Shown: positions 1-9,500, numbered from the stretch's first letter. The stretch: DNA of 64,000 nt from Ilyomonas sp965277535 (GCA_965277535.1 OZ255825.1:372001-436000), one strand, 5' to 3'. The notes: generated from the letters alone by a model not told the origin. Numbers and translations: made by a program.

Positions 1-174
1 AATCATAAAATATCAACAAAAACAAATCCTTCCAATCCGTGCACGAAGTCCGTGTCATCCGTGTTCCATTCACATCATTTTACAAAACATTCAATATTCA
101 ATTAACCATATTCCATTGACAATCCCTTACCTTCGCCGCCCGAATTTCATTTTTTAACAAACAAAAACAGGGTA
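1..174 (+). other. Leader region upstream of rpsF
   Basis: No gene is visible here. The first 70 bases contain direct repeats of CCGTG (around 39-63), resembling filler repeats seen between genes in Bacteroidota. Just before the rpsF start, a CCCT at about 124-127 could pair with AGGG at 170-173, bringing a CCG-containing stretch (about 136-145) into a loop. Many bacteria have an S6:S18-binding leader RNA in this position. That reading is an inference from position and weak pairing only. Confidence 0.3.
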
Positions 175-534
175 ATGAACAATTATGAATTGATGGTGAT
201 TTTTACCCCTGTGCTTTCTGAAGACGAGTTTAAAACGGTTCAGAAAAAGTACACCGATTTCATTACAGAAAACGGTGGCGAAATTGTGCACAGCAATCCC
301 TGGGGTTTAAAATCGCTGGCGTATCCTATACAAAAAAAGACTACCGGAATTTATTGGGTAGTTGAGTATAGTGCGCCATCCAGCTTCAATGAAAAGCTCA
401 AAATTCAAATTCTGCGCGACGAGCAGGTAATGCGCTTTATGTACACAGCGTTAGACAAATATGCTGTGGAATACAACGCAAAAAAAAGAAACAACTTTTC
501 ACAACCTCAAAATGCGGAGGTAGAAAATGCCTAA
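175..534 (+). CDS. rpsF: 30S ribosomal protein bS6
   Basis: Small-subunit ribosomal protein bS6 binds 16S rRNA in the platform as a heterodimer with bS18. The 119-residue product starts MNNYELMVIFTPVLSEDE, the usual beta strand of the family, and carries the internal GLKSLAYPI segment and a basic, low-complexity tail. The ATG at 175 is the only reasonable start. Its last codons overlap the start of rpsR by 8 bases, so the two are translationally coupled, matching their equimolar use. This is the first gene of an rpsF-rpsR-rplI operon; no ssb gene lies between rpsF and rpsR. Confidence 0.97.
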   Translation: MNNYELMVIFTPVLSEDEFKTVQKKYTDFITENGGEIVHSNPWGLKSLAYPIQKKTTGIYWVVEYSAPSSFNEKLKIQILRDEQVMRFMYTALDKYAVEYNAKKRNNFSQPQNAEVENA

Positions 535-793
535 AACAAACGACATTAAGTATTTAACCGCCATCAAACAGGAAAAACCAAAGAAGAAATTCAGCCGTTT
601 TGAAAAGTATGGCATTAAATACATTGACTACAAAGACATTGAATTTTTAAAGAAATTCATTAACGAGCAAGGTAAAATTTTGCCGCGCCGTTTAAGTGGT
701 AACTCTTTAAAATACCAGCGCAAAGTATCGGATGCCATTAAGAAAGCGCGCCAGATGGCGTTGCTGCCTTATGTAACTGATTTATTAAAATAA
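527..793 (+). CDS. rpsR: 30S ribosomal protein bS18
   Basis: bS18 is a small platform protein that pairs with bS6. The 88-residue sequence shows the family core: IDYKDIEFLKKFINEQGKI, then LPRRLSGNSLKYQRKVSDAI and a basic helix KKARQMALLPYV. The N terminus (about 20 lysine-rich residues) is disordered, as is usual. The start at 527 overlaps the end of rpsF. The Zn-type cysteines found in some bS18 proteins are absent. Transcription probably continues into rplI across a hairpin-forming repeat at 802-859. Confidence 0.97.
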   Translation: MPKTNDIKYLTAIKQEKPKKKFSRFEKYGIKYIDYKDIEFLKKFINEQGKILPRRLSGNSLKYQRKVSDAIKKARQMALLPYVTDLLK

Positions 794-801
794 TAGCTTC
801 G

Positions 802-859
802 AGCTATGAGCTTTGAGCTGCGAGAATGGCTCATAGCTCACGGCTCAAAGCTCATAGCT
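802..859. repeat. Imperfect inverted repeat (AGCTATGAGCT type)
   Basis: Two 23-base arms (802-824 and 837-859) built from AGCTATGAGCTTTGAGC-like words are near-complementary around a 12-base loop, so the rpsR-rplI spacer can fold into a long hairpin. A diverged element of the same vocabulary lies at 6473-6576. It looks like a dispersed repeat dropped into a ribosomal operon. A long in-frame extension of rplI would read through it, which supports the later rplI start. Confidence 0.7.
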
Positions 860-871
860 AAAACACAAATC

Positions 872-1318
872 ATGCAAGTAATATTAGTTCAGGATGTAGA
901 TAACCTGGGCGGCGCCAATGAACTGGCAACTGTAAAAAACGGTTATGCCCGCAATTATCTCATTCCCAAAAAACTGGCGGTAGAAGCCAATTCTTCCAAC
1001 CTGAAACAGTTGGAAGAAAAACAAAAAGTAAAAGCGAAGAAAGAAGCCGCAATGCTGGCTGAAATTAACAAGGTAATTGCTGTTTTGAAGGAATCGCCTG
1101 TTAAGGTAACTGCTAAAACAGGCACCAGCGGTAAAATATTTGGTTCGGTTACATCGTTACAGATAGCGAGAGCGATCCGCGATCAGAAAGGTTATGAAAT
1201 TGACCGCAAACGCATTCACATTATAGACGACGTAAAAGAATTGGGAACCTACAAAGCCTCAGTGGATTTTGGTAATGGTAACAACACCGAAGTTGAATTT
1301 GAAGTGGTAGGTGAATAA
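872..1318 (+). CDS. rplI: 50S ribosomal protein bL9
   Basis: bL9 binds 23S rRNA at the base of the L1 stalk and spans out to neighbouring ribosomes. The 148-residue product starts at the ATG at 872 (MQVILVQDVDNLGGANE). An upstream in-frame ATG at 806 would add 22 residues encoded by the inverted repeat and is rejected. The N domain has the signature LGGANELATVKNGYARNYL followed by P and K. A long charged linker helix (residues about 45-75, lysine/glutamate-rich) leads to the C domain. It is the last gene of the rpsF operon, and a hairpin with a T tract follows at 1344. Confidence 0.96.
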   Translation: MQVILVQDVDNLGGANELATVKNGYARNYLIPKKLAVEANSSNLKQLEEKQKVKAKKEAAMLAEINKVIAVLKESPVKVTAKTGTSGKIFGSVTSLQIARAIRDQKGYEIDRKRIHIIDDVKELGTYKASVDFGNGNNTEVEFEVVGE

Positions 1319-1343
1319 ACGAGTTATACTACTTATATCAATC

Positions 1344-1374
1344 AGCCTGCATCATTCCTGGTGCGGGCTTTTTC
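1344..1374 (+). terminator. Rho-independent terminator after rplI
   Basis: AGCCTGCA (1344-1351) pairs with TGCGGGCT (1362-1369) with one G-T pair, followed by a T run. It sits 26 bases after the rplI stop. Confidence 0.75.
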
Positions 1375-1478
1375 TTGACCACGATTTAGAGAGATTCTTC
1401 TGATTAGGAAGATTGTTTTATCTTTCGAAACAGATTTTATTCATCTTGCACATCTTCTTAATCTACCCAAATCACCTT

Positions 1479-1486
1479 TATCTTTA
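1479..1486 (+). promoter_or_regulatory. Possible -7 promoter element for pheT
   Basis: TATCTTTA lies 26 bases before the pheT ATG and resembles the Bacteroidota -7 box TAnnTTTG. No convincing TTTG -33 box is seen at the usual 19-21 base distance, so this is tentative. Confidence 0.3.
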
Positions 1487-1511
1487 CACCCTTTTCAAAT
1501 CAAGAGTTTCA

Positions 1512-3932
1512 ATGACGATTTCCTATAACTGGCTTCATGATTATCTTCCTCAAAACATAGAACCAGAGCAGCTTTCACATATTCTAACTTCCATTGGTTT
1601 GGAAGTAGAAAGTTTGGAAGAATACACCACCATCAAAGGCAATTTAGAAGGTCTGGTAGTTGGCGAAGTGCTTACCTGTGAGCGTCATCCCAATGCAGAT
1701 AAATTAAAACTGACAACCGTAAATATTGGCAATGACCAACCACTTTATATTGTGTGTGGTGCGCCGAATGTTGCGGCAAAACAAAAAGTAATTGTGGCAA
1801 TCATTGGTACAACAATTTATCCAACGAATGGTGAACCGATGACCATGAAAGCCGCGAAAATAAGAGGTGAACGAAGCGAAGGAATGATTTGCGCTGAGGA
1901 TGAAATTGGTTTGGGTGCAAGTCATGCAGGTATTTTGGTTTTGCCGGAAAATGTTGAGGTCGGAATGTCAGCAAAAGAATACTTCAAGCCATATCATGAT
2001 TGGATTTATGAAATTGGGTTAACGCCCAACCGCACTGATGCGATGAGTCATTTGGGTGTTGCAAAAGATGTGTGCGCTTACCTTTCCTATTATCAAAAAA
2101 AAGAGGTAAAACCAAACTTACCCTTTACTAAAAATTTTGATATTGATAACCATGATTTGCCAATACAAGTAACCGTTGAAAACACAACAGATTGCCCAAG
2201 ATATTCTGGTGTAAGTATTTCTAATGTTACGGTACAACCGTCGCCTGATTGGTTGCAGAACAAACTAAAGGCAATCGGATTACGACCTATCAATAACATT
2301 GTTGACATCACCAATTTTATTTTGCATGAAACCGGACAACCACTTCACGCATTTGATGCCGACGCCATTGTGGGCAATCAGGTTATTATAAAAAATGAAA
2401 AAGAAGGCACACCTTTTATTACGTTGGATGGAGAAGAAAGAAAGCTACACAACTATGATTTGATGATATGTAACGCCACAGAAGGCATGTGCATTGCAGG
2501 TGTGTTTGGAGGCATAGAAAGTGGTGTAAAAACAACCACAAAAAACATTTTTTTAGAAAGCGCTTGTTTCAATTCAACCAGTATTCGCAGAACATCAGTG
2601 GCTCATAACTTACGAACCGATGCAGCTACACGCTTTGAAAAAGGCACCGATGTTTCGGCAACGGTAACAGTATTAGAACGTGCCGCTTTGTTAATAAAAG
2701 GGCTTGCCGGTGGTAAAATCAGCAGTGATGTGATTGATGTGTATGCACAACCCATACCGCAAAAACAAATTACGCTAACCTATTCTTATTTAAAAAAATT
2801 GAGCGGTAAAAACTATGAACCAAATGATGTAAAAACAATATTGCAAAGCTTAGGTTTTGTTATTACAGATGAAAACGCTGAAAGCCTTACTACGCTTGTG
2901 CCTTACAGCAAGGTAGATGTAAGCCTGCCGGCCGATTTGGTAGAAGAAATTGTTCGCATTGATGGTTTGGACAACATTGCGATTCCGGCTTCTATTACCA
3001 TTACTCCGGCGAAAGAAACGCTTCATTTTAAAGAAGCGATAAAAGAAAAAATATCACAACAGTTAGCCGGCTTGGGCTTTTACGAAATGGTTACCAATTC
3101 CATTACCAACAGCAAATACTTTTCGGAAGATGTATTAGCCACCACCGTTAAAATGATGAATAATTTAAGTGCTGACTTGGATGTGTTGCGACCTTCCATG
3201 CTGCAAACCGGATTAGAAGCGATTGCTTACAACATCAATCGTAAAAACAACAACCTCCATTTTTTTGAGTGGGGCAAAACGTATAACACACAAGCAGTTG
3301 GCAATTATAAAGAACACGAACATCTGAGCTTATACATCACAGGCAATGCACACGAAGACGCATGGAATGAAAAGGCAAAACCTTTCAATTTATTTTCGCT
3401 GAAAGGCACTGTTAAAGCTATTTTTTCTGCAACACCATTACAAAATATTACGTTTGAAAATGATGCAGCGAATGACGAAACGCTAAACATCATTTACAAT
3501 AAATATGGCTTAGGAACACTAACAAAAGTAAGCGCTAAAGAAGCCTTACAATTTGATATTAAACAGCCGGTTTATTTTGCCGATATTTATGTTGAAGATT
3601 GGTTGAAAGCGGCCCAGGCTGCAAAAATCACTTACAAAGAAGTGCCGCGCGTCCCTGCTGTTCAACGTGACCTGGCAATGATCGTAAACAAGAGTGTTAG
3701 CTATGCTGAAATTGAAGGAGTCATCAACAAACAAAAATTATCACGGCTTACCAACATGCGGTTGTTTGATATTTTTGAAAGTGAAAAATTAGGTGCCGAA
3801 AAGAAATCGCTTGCTATCAACTTCACTTTTTTAGATGAAGAAAAAACACTTACTGATAAAGAAATTGATGGTATGATGAACCGCATTATGCAAAGCCTTC
3901 AGACAGATGTAAATGCGGAAATCAGAAAATAA
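1512..3932 (+). CDS. pheT: Phenylalanine--tRNA ligase beta subunit
   Basis: PheT is the beta subunit of the alpha2beta2 phenylalanyl-tRNA synthetase that charges tRNA-Phe. The chosen ATG at 1512 gives 806 residues starting MTISYNWLHDYLP, the classic N terminus; an in-frame start at 1413 would add 33 unrelated residues. Domains: EMAP/tRNA-binding OB fold (about 42-150, with HPNADKLKLTTVNIG), B3/B4 editing (about 215-390, with RPINNIVDITNFI and GQPLHAFDAD), B5 (about 405-480), catalytic-like core, and a C-terminal ferredoxin-fold anticodon-binding domain (about 710-806, VPRVPAVQRDLAMIV). The pheS partner is not in the window. The gene precedes a coiled-coil protein and zapA by short gaps. Confidence 0.96.
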   Translation: MTISYNWLHDYLPQNIEPEQLSHILTSIGLEVESLEEYTTIKGNLEGLVVGEVLTCERHPNADKLKLTTVNIGNDQPLYIVCGAPNVAAKQKVIVAIIGTTIYPTNGEPMTMKAAKIRGERSEGMICAEDEIGLGASHAGILVLPENVEVGMSAKEYFKPYHDWIYEIGLTPNRTDAMSHLGVAKDVCAYLSYYQKKEVKPNLPFTKNFDIDNHDLPIQVTVENTTDCPRYSGVSISNVTVQPSPDWLQNKLKAIGLRPINNIVDITNFILHETGQPLHAFDADAIVGNQVIIKNEKEGTPFITLDGEERKLHNYDLMICNATEGMCIAGVFGGIESGVKTTTKNIFLESACFNSTSIRRTSVAHNLRTDAATRFEKGTDVSATVTVLERAALLIKGLAGGKISSDVIDVYAQPIPQKQITLTYSYLKKLSGKNYEPNDVKTILQSLGFVITDENAESLTTLVPYSKVDVSLPADLVEEIVRIDGLDNIAIPASITITPAKETLHFKEAIKEKISQQLAGLGFYEMVTNSITNSKYFSEDVLATTVKMMNNLSADLDVLRPSMLQTGLEAIAYNINRKNNNLHFFEWGKTYNTQAVGNYKEHEHLSLYITGNAHEDAWNEKAKPFNLFSLKGTVKAIFSATPLQNITFENDAANDETLNIIYNKYGLGTLTKVSAKEALQFDIKQPVYFADIYVEDWLKAAQAAKITYKEVPRVPAVQRDLAMIVNKSVSYAEIEGVINKQKLSRLTNMRLFDIFESEKLGAEKKSLAINFTFLDEEKTLTDKEIDGMMNRIMQSLQTDVNAEIRK

Positions 3933-3949
3933 TCTGTAAAACCAAATTT

Positions 3950-4243
3950 GTGCAGCAGCCCGATTTTCAAACGCAGTTACAAATGGTTCAGCATAAGCTG
4001 AAAGCGGTGCTGGATAAGCATTCTGCTTTGCAAAAAGAGGCCAGGCGTTTGCAAATAGAAAAAGAAAACCTGCAAAAACAAATCGCTTTTCAGAACGATC
4101 AGATCAAGCAATTGCAACAACAGAACGATGTGTTGAAATCGGGTATTCAGCACTGGCATCCCGAACAAAAAAAGTTATTTGTAAAACGGATTGATACTTA
4201 TTTGAAAGAGATTGAAAAATGCCTGGCTTTGATTAATGATTGA
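3950..4243 (+). CDS. Small coiled-coil protein between pheT and zapA
   Basis: A 97-residue protein predicted from a GTG start at 3950; an ATG at 3983 is an alternative start. Residues about 10-65 form a strong coiled coil rich in K, Q, E and L heptads (for example LQKEARRLQIEKENLQKQI), and the C terminus is helical. No enzymatic motif is visible. Its position between pheT and zapA suggests a link to the ZapA cell-division protein, in the way small coiled-coil ZapB works in Enterobacteria, but there is no sequence proof. One of the GCAAAAACAAA motifs lies inside it at 4072. Confidence 0.7.
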   Translation: MQQPDFQTQLQMVQHKLKAVLDKHSALQKEARRLQIEKENLQKQIAFQNDQIKQLQQQNDVLKSGIQHWHPEQKKLFVKRIDTYLKEIEKCLALIND

Positions 4244-4250
4244 AGTAGAA

Positions 4251-4358
4251 AGAAATGCAAAATACAGTTGTATGTTACGAGCTTTTGTAACTCCGGTTTG
4301 GCATCGTTGCGTCGCACTCTTCAACGCTTTTACAATAATTCAGCTTTGTGTAACATCA
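4251..4358 (+). repeat. 108-base dispersed repeat, copy 1
   Basis: This stretch aligns without gaps, at roughly 85% identity by eye, to 16797-16904. The best conserved block is GCATCGTTGCGTCGCACTCT followed by TCAACGC. CGTTG and CAACG in this block can pair. It overlaps the upstream part of an open frame, but the conservation is at DNA level and the frame is not kept in copy 2. It sits directly upstream of zapA; copy 2 sits upstream of the tRNA-Ser gene. Confidence 0.8.
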
Positions 4359-4366
4359 TCAAAAAA

Positions 4367-4657
4367 ATGGAAGAACTCATTGTTATTAATGTTGTCATTG
4401 CCGATAGAACGTATCGTTTAAAAACACGCCCGCAGGATGAAGAAACGATACGCAAAACGGCAAAGCTCATCAACGAAAAAATTGTTGAGTTCAGAACCGC
4501 TTTCGCTGGTAAGGACATGCAGGATTATGTTTCGATGGTGTTGCTTTGGTTTGCGGTAGAACAATCAAAACCCAATGGAAATGTGGTCGCTGAAAGTGAA
4601 GTTGATAAAGCACTTGAACAAATCAATACATTGCTTGACAAAGCGCTTTCATCCTGA
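4367..4657 (+). CDS. zapA: Cell division protein ZapA
   Basis: ZapA binds FtsZ and bundles its filaments at midcell. The 96-residue product starts at ATG 4367 (MEELIVINVVIADRTYRLK), giving the standard small ZapA length; an upstream in-frame ATG at 4268 would translate the dispersed repeat. The N-terminal beta-hairpin globular part is followed by the helix ETIRKTAKLINEKIVEF and a C-terminal coiled-coil helix (VDKALEQINTLLDKAL). Its neighbours pheT and a coiled-coil gene fit the common Bacteroidota order. RNase Y, which often follows zapA in this phylum, is missing here. Confidence 0.88.
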   Translation: MEELIVINVVIADRTYRLKTRPQDEETIRKTAKLINEKIVEFRTAFAGKDMQDYVSMVLLWFAVEQSKPNGNVVAESEVDKALEQINTLLDKALSS

Positions 4658-4724
4658 TAAAAATTTTCTTTTCCACTTGCATAATTAGTCGCCTCTCACT
4701 ACGTTCTTATTCAAAATAACCTGC

Positions 4725-5249
4725 ATGAAAAAATGTGTGAGTTGGTGCCTGCTGCTCACCTTGTTTATAGCCACTACTTCCTTCTTTGGCAAGGGTTCTT
4801 TTACATTTCCTACCTACTCTATTGTTATCGTTAAACACAATTATGAATTAAGAGTTTACGATTCCAAAGGCTGGCTGGCAACTTATCCTGTTGTTTTTGG
4901 CAATAAAGATTTACGGGATAAAATGATGGAAGGCGACCGGGAAACACCAGAAGGCGATTTTAAAATTATAAGCAAGCGCGTGCATGAAAAATGGTGCCGT
5001 ATGTTAACGCTCGATTATCCCAACGGGGAAAGCATGGCTAAATTCATACAACGCAAACAACAAGGCATTATTCCTGCTAATGCAAAAATCGGCGGTGGCG
5101 TTGCCATTCACGGTACCTGGCCTCATGAGGATTATGCAATTGATAAGTATGACAACTGGACACAAGGTTGTATTAGCATGAAAAACGAAGATGTAATTGA
5201 ATTATTTAACATGATTCCGGTAGGAACTGAAGTTTCTATTCGCAGATAA
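4725..5249 (+). CDS. L,D-transpeptidase (YkuD domain), exported
   Basis: A 174-residue exported protein with an N-terminal signal peptide (residues 1-20, MKKCVSWCLLLTLFIATTSF) and a single YkuD domain. YkuD enzymes form or exchange 3-3 cross-links, or attach proteins, in peptidoglycan through a catalytic cysteine. The family motif is present near residues 127-150: IHGTW, then TQGCISM, where C is the nucleophile and H its partner. TQGC replaces the more common SHGC. TPEGDF around residue 75 is also typical. It stands alone, convergent with the next gene. Confidence 0.9.
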   Translation: MKKCVSWCLLLTLFIATTSFFGKGSFTFPTYSIVIVKHNYELRVYDSKGWLATYPVVFGNKDLRDKMMEGDRETPEGDFKIISKRVHEKWCRMLTLDYPNGESMAKFIQRKQQGIIPANAKIGGGVAIHGTWPHEDYAIDKYDNWTQGCISMKNEDVIELFNMIPVGTEVSIRR

Positions 5250-5341
5250 TCAGGCAATTTTTGATTTTATGATTGCAGGAAACCACAACAGCAAAGGCAT
5301 TCAGAGAAAGACTTAATATTACCAACAAATTGAAAATGGTA

Positions 5342-6460
5342 TTATAACTCAATTTGTTCAGCCATCATCGGCGATAATGCAACACCCATTCCATTGCAAA
5401 TAACAACCGCTGTAACCCTTGCTCCTACTGGTTTTATGAGCGGCTGCTTGTTTTCTGTAAAACCCATAACACCACTCCAGCGATAATCAATCTGGCAAGA
5501 ATGTTTTGGCAAAATATGCACGTTTATAAACGCTTCTAATTTATCCTGTAATAAACGGGTAATATCAAAAGAAGAAGTGGCTTCTTCATCAAACGCATGA
5601 TTGCGTGCACCACCCAATAACACCCTGTTTCCAACATTTCTGAAATAGTAAAAGCCTTCATCAAAATGAAACGTACCACGCAATGACAAGTTCTCAATTG
5701 GAGACGTAACGATGATTTGTCCTCGTGCTGGTTGTATGCCTATCTCAGGCAATAAATGATGGCTTAAAGCATTGGTGCAAATCAGCAATCGTGACGCTTT
5801 TATTTGAAGGTTTTCAGTAAAAGAAATGTTCACTTCGGCATCATTTTCTTCCCAGCGTTTTACATCTGCACCAAACATGATTTGTCCACCCAAAGCACGT
5901 ATCTTATTTTGCAAGGCCAGCACTATTTTTCCACTATGCAAACCACCTTCACACTTGTTTTCTATCAAAGCATCGAAGCCGTGCAATCCTTGCAGGACAA
6001 GCTTTTTTGTGGCAAAAACAAAAGTGGCAGATTCACCGGTAATCGCTTTCATTCCTTCATTTAAAAATGGCATTTTTTCAATGACTTCCTCAATATTACT
6101 CATGTCGTTTTGAAAACATTCGTATCCGCCACAATTGTCATAGCCAATCGCTTCATCGCCCAATACACGCCTTATTTTTTGTATCCCTTTGTAGCGCAAT
6201 TCTGCAAGTTGCCAGGCACGATTCTCACCCATCGTTTTCATGTCATGAAGCAGTTCCGTTGGGCTGCCAAAACAAGCGAAACCTGCATTGCGCGTGCTGG
6301 CACCGGTAGGAATAATTCCTTTGTCAACGATGAGTAATTGCAAAGAAGGATGTTGAATTAACAACTCATAAGCGCACCACAAACCCGCCAGTCCGCAGCC
6401 AACAATAACAACGTCTTTTCGGGCAAAAAAGCTTTCCTGTTCCCAGATGGAAATGTGCAT
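5342..6460 (-). CDS. FAD-dependent amino-acid-oxidase-like oxidoreductase
   Basis: A 372-residue flavoprotein of the DAO (glycine/D-amino acid oxidase) superfamily. The N-terminal dinucleotide-binding motif VIVGCGLAGLWCAYEL lies at residues about 18-33, with the acidic end VDKG near 47. The segment GASTRNAGF matches the DAO pattern that contacts the flavin. The C-terminal FAD segment reads YRWSGVMGFTENKQPLI, followed by NGMGVALSP. Such enzymes oxidise amines or amino acids to imines with release of hydrogen peroxide or electron transfer; the substrate cannot be told from sequence. It is cytosolic, with no signal peptide. A repeat element separates it from the helicase gene upstream on the same strand. 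Confidence 0.85.
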   Translation of the reverse strand: MHISIWEQESFFARKDVVIVGCGLAGLWCAYELLIQHPSLQLLIVDKGIIPTGASTRNAGFACFGSPTELLHDMKTMGENRAWQLAELRYKGIQKIRRVLGDEAIGYDNCGGYECFQNDMSNIEEVIEKMPFLNEGMKAITGESATFVFATKKLVLQGLHGFDALIENKCEGGLHSGKIVLALQNKIRALGGQIMFGADVKRWEENDAEVNISFTENLQIKASRLLICTNALSHHLLPEIGIQPARGQIIVTSPIENLSLRGTFHFDEGFYYFRNVGNRVLLGGARNHAFDEEATSSFDITRLLQDKLEAFINVHILPKHSCQIDYRWSGVMGFTENKQPLIKPVGARVTAVVICNGMGVALSPMMAEQIEL

Positions 6461-6472
6461 GTTAGTTAGGTT

Positions 6473-6576
6473 TGAGCGGCGAGCTATGAGTTATAAGCTA
6501 CAAGTTACAAGCTGAGAGTATTTGAAAAACATTCGATTCTATCAGCTCGAAGCTCATGGCTCACAACTCGTAGCTT
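6473..6576. repeat. Inverted repeat of AGCTATGAG type, second copy
   Basis: The left part (6473-6518) repeats words such as GAGCTATGAGTTATAAGC, and the right part (6541-6575) contains their approximate complement (CTCGAAGCTCATGGCTCAC). It uses the same vocabulary as the hairpin at 802-859. It fills the spacer between the helicase stop and the oxidoreductase start on the minus strand. Confidence 0.6.
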
Positions 6577-9500
6577 TTAACTAAATAGATACTCAATATC
6601 TTCTTTTGTAAGGCTCTTTACGAATGTAGAATCATCAGAAATTAAATCAACAGCAAGAGCACGTTTCTTTTCCTGCAAAAGCAATATTTTGTCTTCCACT
6701 GTGTCTTTACAAATCATGCGATAGGCAAAGATATTTTTAGTTTGCCCGATGCGATGTGTGCGGTCAATTGCTTGTTGTTCTACGGCTGGGTTCCACCAAG
6801 GGTCAACAATATAAACATAATCGGCCGCTGTTAAATTCAAACCTACACCACCTGCTTTCAATGAAATTAAAAACACACGGCAATTGTCATCGTTTTGAAA
6901 GCGATTGATGGCTTTTTCTCTGTCGCCGGCCGAAGTGCTGCCATCAAAATATTCGTACTCAATTCCTAACTCTTTCATCTTCTCACGAATTAATCCTAAC
7001 ATGCCCAGAAATTGAGAAAATACAAGCGCTTTGTGGTTGCCTATGTTCTCTGTAATTTCTCTGGTTAATTCCTCCAGTTTCACAGAAACATTCGGAAACG
7101 GCTCTTCTTCTTTCATGATGGCCGGACTATCGCAGATTTGACGCAGCTTCATTAAACCCTGCAAAATGGAAAGCTGCGATTTTTGTATGCCTTGTTCTTC
7201 TACAACACCTAAAAGTTTATCTCTGAAATCATTGCGATACGCATCATAAATCTGGCGTTGCTCCTCTCCCATTTCGCATAGCAAAATCATCTCTTGTTTT
7301 GCCGGTAAATCTTTCGCTACCTGTTCTTTAGTGCGTCGCAAAATGAACGGATACAATAGTTTGCGCAAATGATCTTTCTGTTCTTTTTCTCCAAATTTAT
7401 CTATAGGAACAGCAAACTCGTTTTTAAAGCTTTCCGTACTGCCCAGCATTCCCGGATTCAGAAAGTTCATCTGGGCATAAATGTCAAACGTGTTGTTTTG
7501 CAAAGGCGTACCGCTTAAACACAAACGGCTTTTTGCGTTCAGCAAACAAACGGCTTTGGTTACTTTACTTGATGGATTTTTAATAGCCTGGCTTTCATCT
7601 AAAATGGCATAATCTAATGGTATTTCTACAAACTGCTTGATGTCGCTGCGCAAAGTACCATACGTTGTAATGATGATGTCGGCGTTTATTTTCAGCAAAG
7701 TATCTTTCATCCGAAGATTGCCATGATGAACATAGTAAGTAAGCGAAGGCGTAAACTTTTTGATTTCATTTTCCCAGTTGAACATGAGCGTTGTGGGACA
7801 AACAACCAACGCATGAAGAGCGCCATTCTTTTCTTTTAAATAATGAAGAAAAGTAAGTGCCTGCACTGTTTTACCCAAGCCCATATCATCTGCAAGAATG
7901 CCACCCCATTTTACATCATTCAGATAATTGAGCCATTGATAACCTGAAGTCTGATAAGGCCGCAATATGGCTTCCAAATGCTTTGGAGGCGCAATGGGTT
8001 CGATGGTATGATGATGCTTTATGTTTTCATATTTGCTTTCAAGCTGAAATACAAGTTCTTCTTCGTTGCGCTGTTCGTACAATTCTTCAATCACACCAAA
8101 ATGATATTTGCTCAGTTTGATGTCATTGGTTTTGCCATCGCCTACGCGAAACAGGAGCGAATAACGCTTTATCCATTCGTCAGGTAAAATGCCAAGTGTT
8201 CCATCATGCAACTGCACAAATTGTTGTTTGTTCAGGAGCGCTTTTTTTACATCATCAACGGTGATCTTTTGTTCGCCAAAATGGATGTCAATTTTTGCAT
8301 CGAACCAATCCGTGTTGGAAGAAATATAAATTTTAGTAGAAGGCTTCGCCGTATTGAAGCGAAATGTTTTTAACGCATCCAAACCCAATACAGGCACATT
8401 CATTTCGCGCACCGCATCAATGAACAAAAAGAACCAGTTGTTCTTCAAAACTTCTGCACCTTTCAATGCAAGTGTGTTGTTGTTTTCGGCCAGTGTAATG
8501 AAGTTAGAATGCAGATTTCTCAGCTTGTCTATAAATGCGTTTTCTACTGCAAGGTTGCGATGAATAACCAGTAGTTTATTAGCCTGTGGCAACAGGATAT
8601 TCTCTTTGTCGGAAGGTTTTGTATCATAGCCATGATAGGTGAAAACGGGCTGAAACAAGAGGTAATCGCCCCTCTCTTTCAGCAGTATTTTTATCTCCGG
8701 CTTTACGTCGCGCACTTCTTCTTTTTGTATATTACTGAAGTGCACATGATATTCCTTGGTTAAGGGTAGAATAAAATCCTGAAGCGTTCGGTTCCAGTCA
8801 TCTTCATGGATAACCATTTTGCCTGAAGGCAAAAACTTTTCAACCAATAAAACATCTTCCGACTGATGCCATACATAAAACTGATCTTCCTGCTGAAACA
8901 GCAATGAGGAAGACAATGCGTTGTCCTTTATATTGCTTACACCCAATGGCGTTCGCACGTTACAAAGCATTTCGTATTCACCCCCTTCAAAACGGATGGC
9001 AAACTCAGGAGTAATAAAATTAATAGAGCAGGTTGCCTCTGCAAGATGACTTGTGGTAAAGGTTTTGTTTCGCGGTATAAAGAATGTGAAGTTGCTTTCG
9101 GCAACATCGGTAAACAATTTTTTAAGTTTGGGATGAAGATACTCAACGATAAGTGCGCGCGTTTCTTCGGGTAGTTCATCATCATGTTGTTGAATAATAT
9201 TCTCCCAGATGCCGCTGAACGGAGAATTGCGATTGAGGTAACGGCTCACTTCGCTGGATTGCAGTTTGCGAATGTTTTGAAGAAGGGCTTTATCGTCTTC
9301 ATCAAACACTTCCGTGTTCACGAATCTTGCAATATCTATTCTTTCCACTTTTCCTGCAAAAGCGCTGTTATCGTCGTTGGCTTCGCCTTGCAAGGCATCA
9401 AACTGAATATAAGGATAATTATGCGGATTGTAATTGATGACCAAACCCAGCTTCAAATGCTTGCCCACCGCTGTTTCTATATCAGGCGTATCAGTTACTC

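Noticed and set aside
806..871. N-terminal extension of bL9
   Set aside because: It would encode 22 residues from an inverted repeat, and the family start lies at 872.
4236..4421. 61-residue open frame upstream of zapA
   Set aside because: It translates the 108-base repeat. The other copy is interrupted by a stop in the same frame, so protein coding is unlikely.
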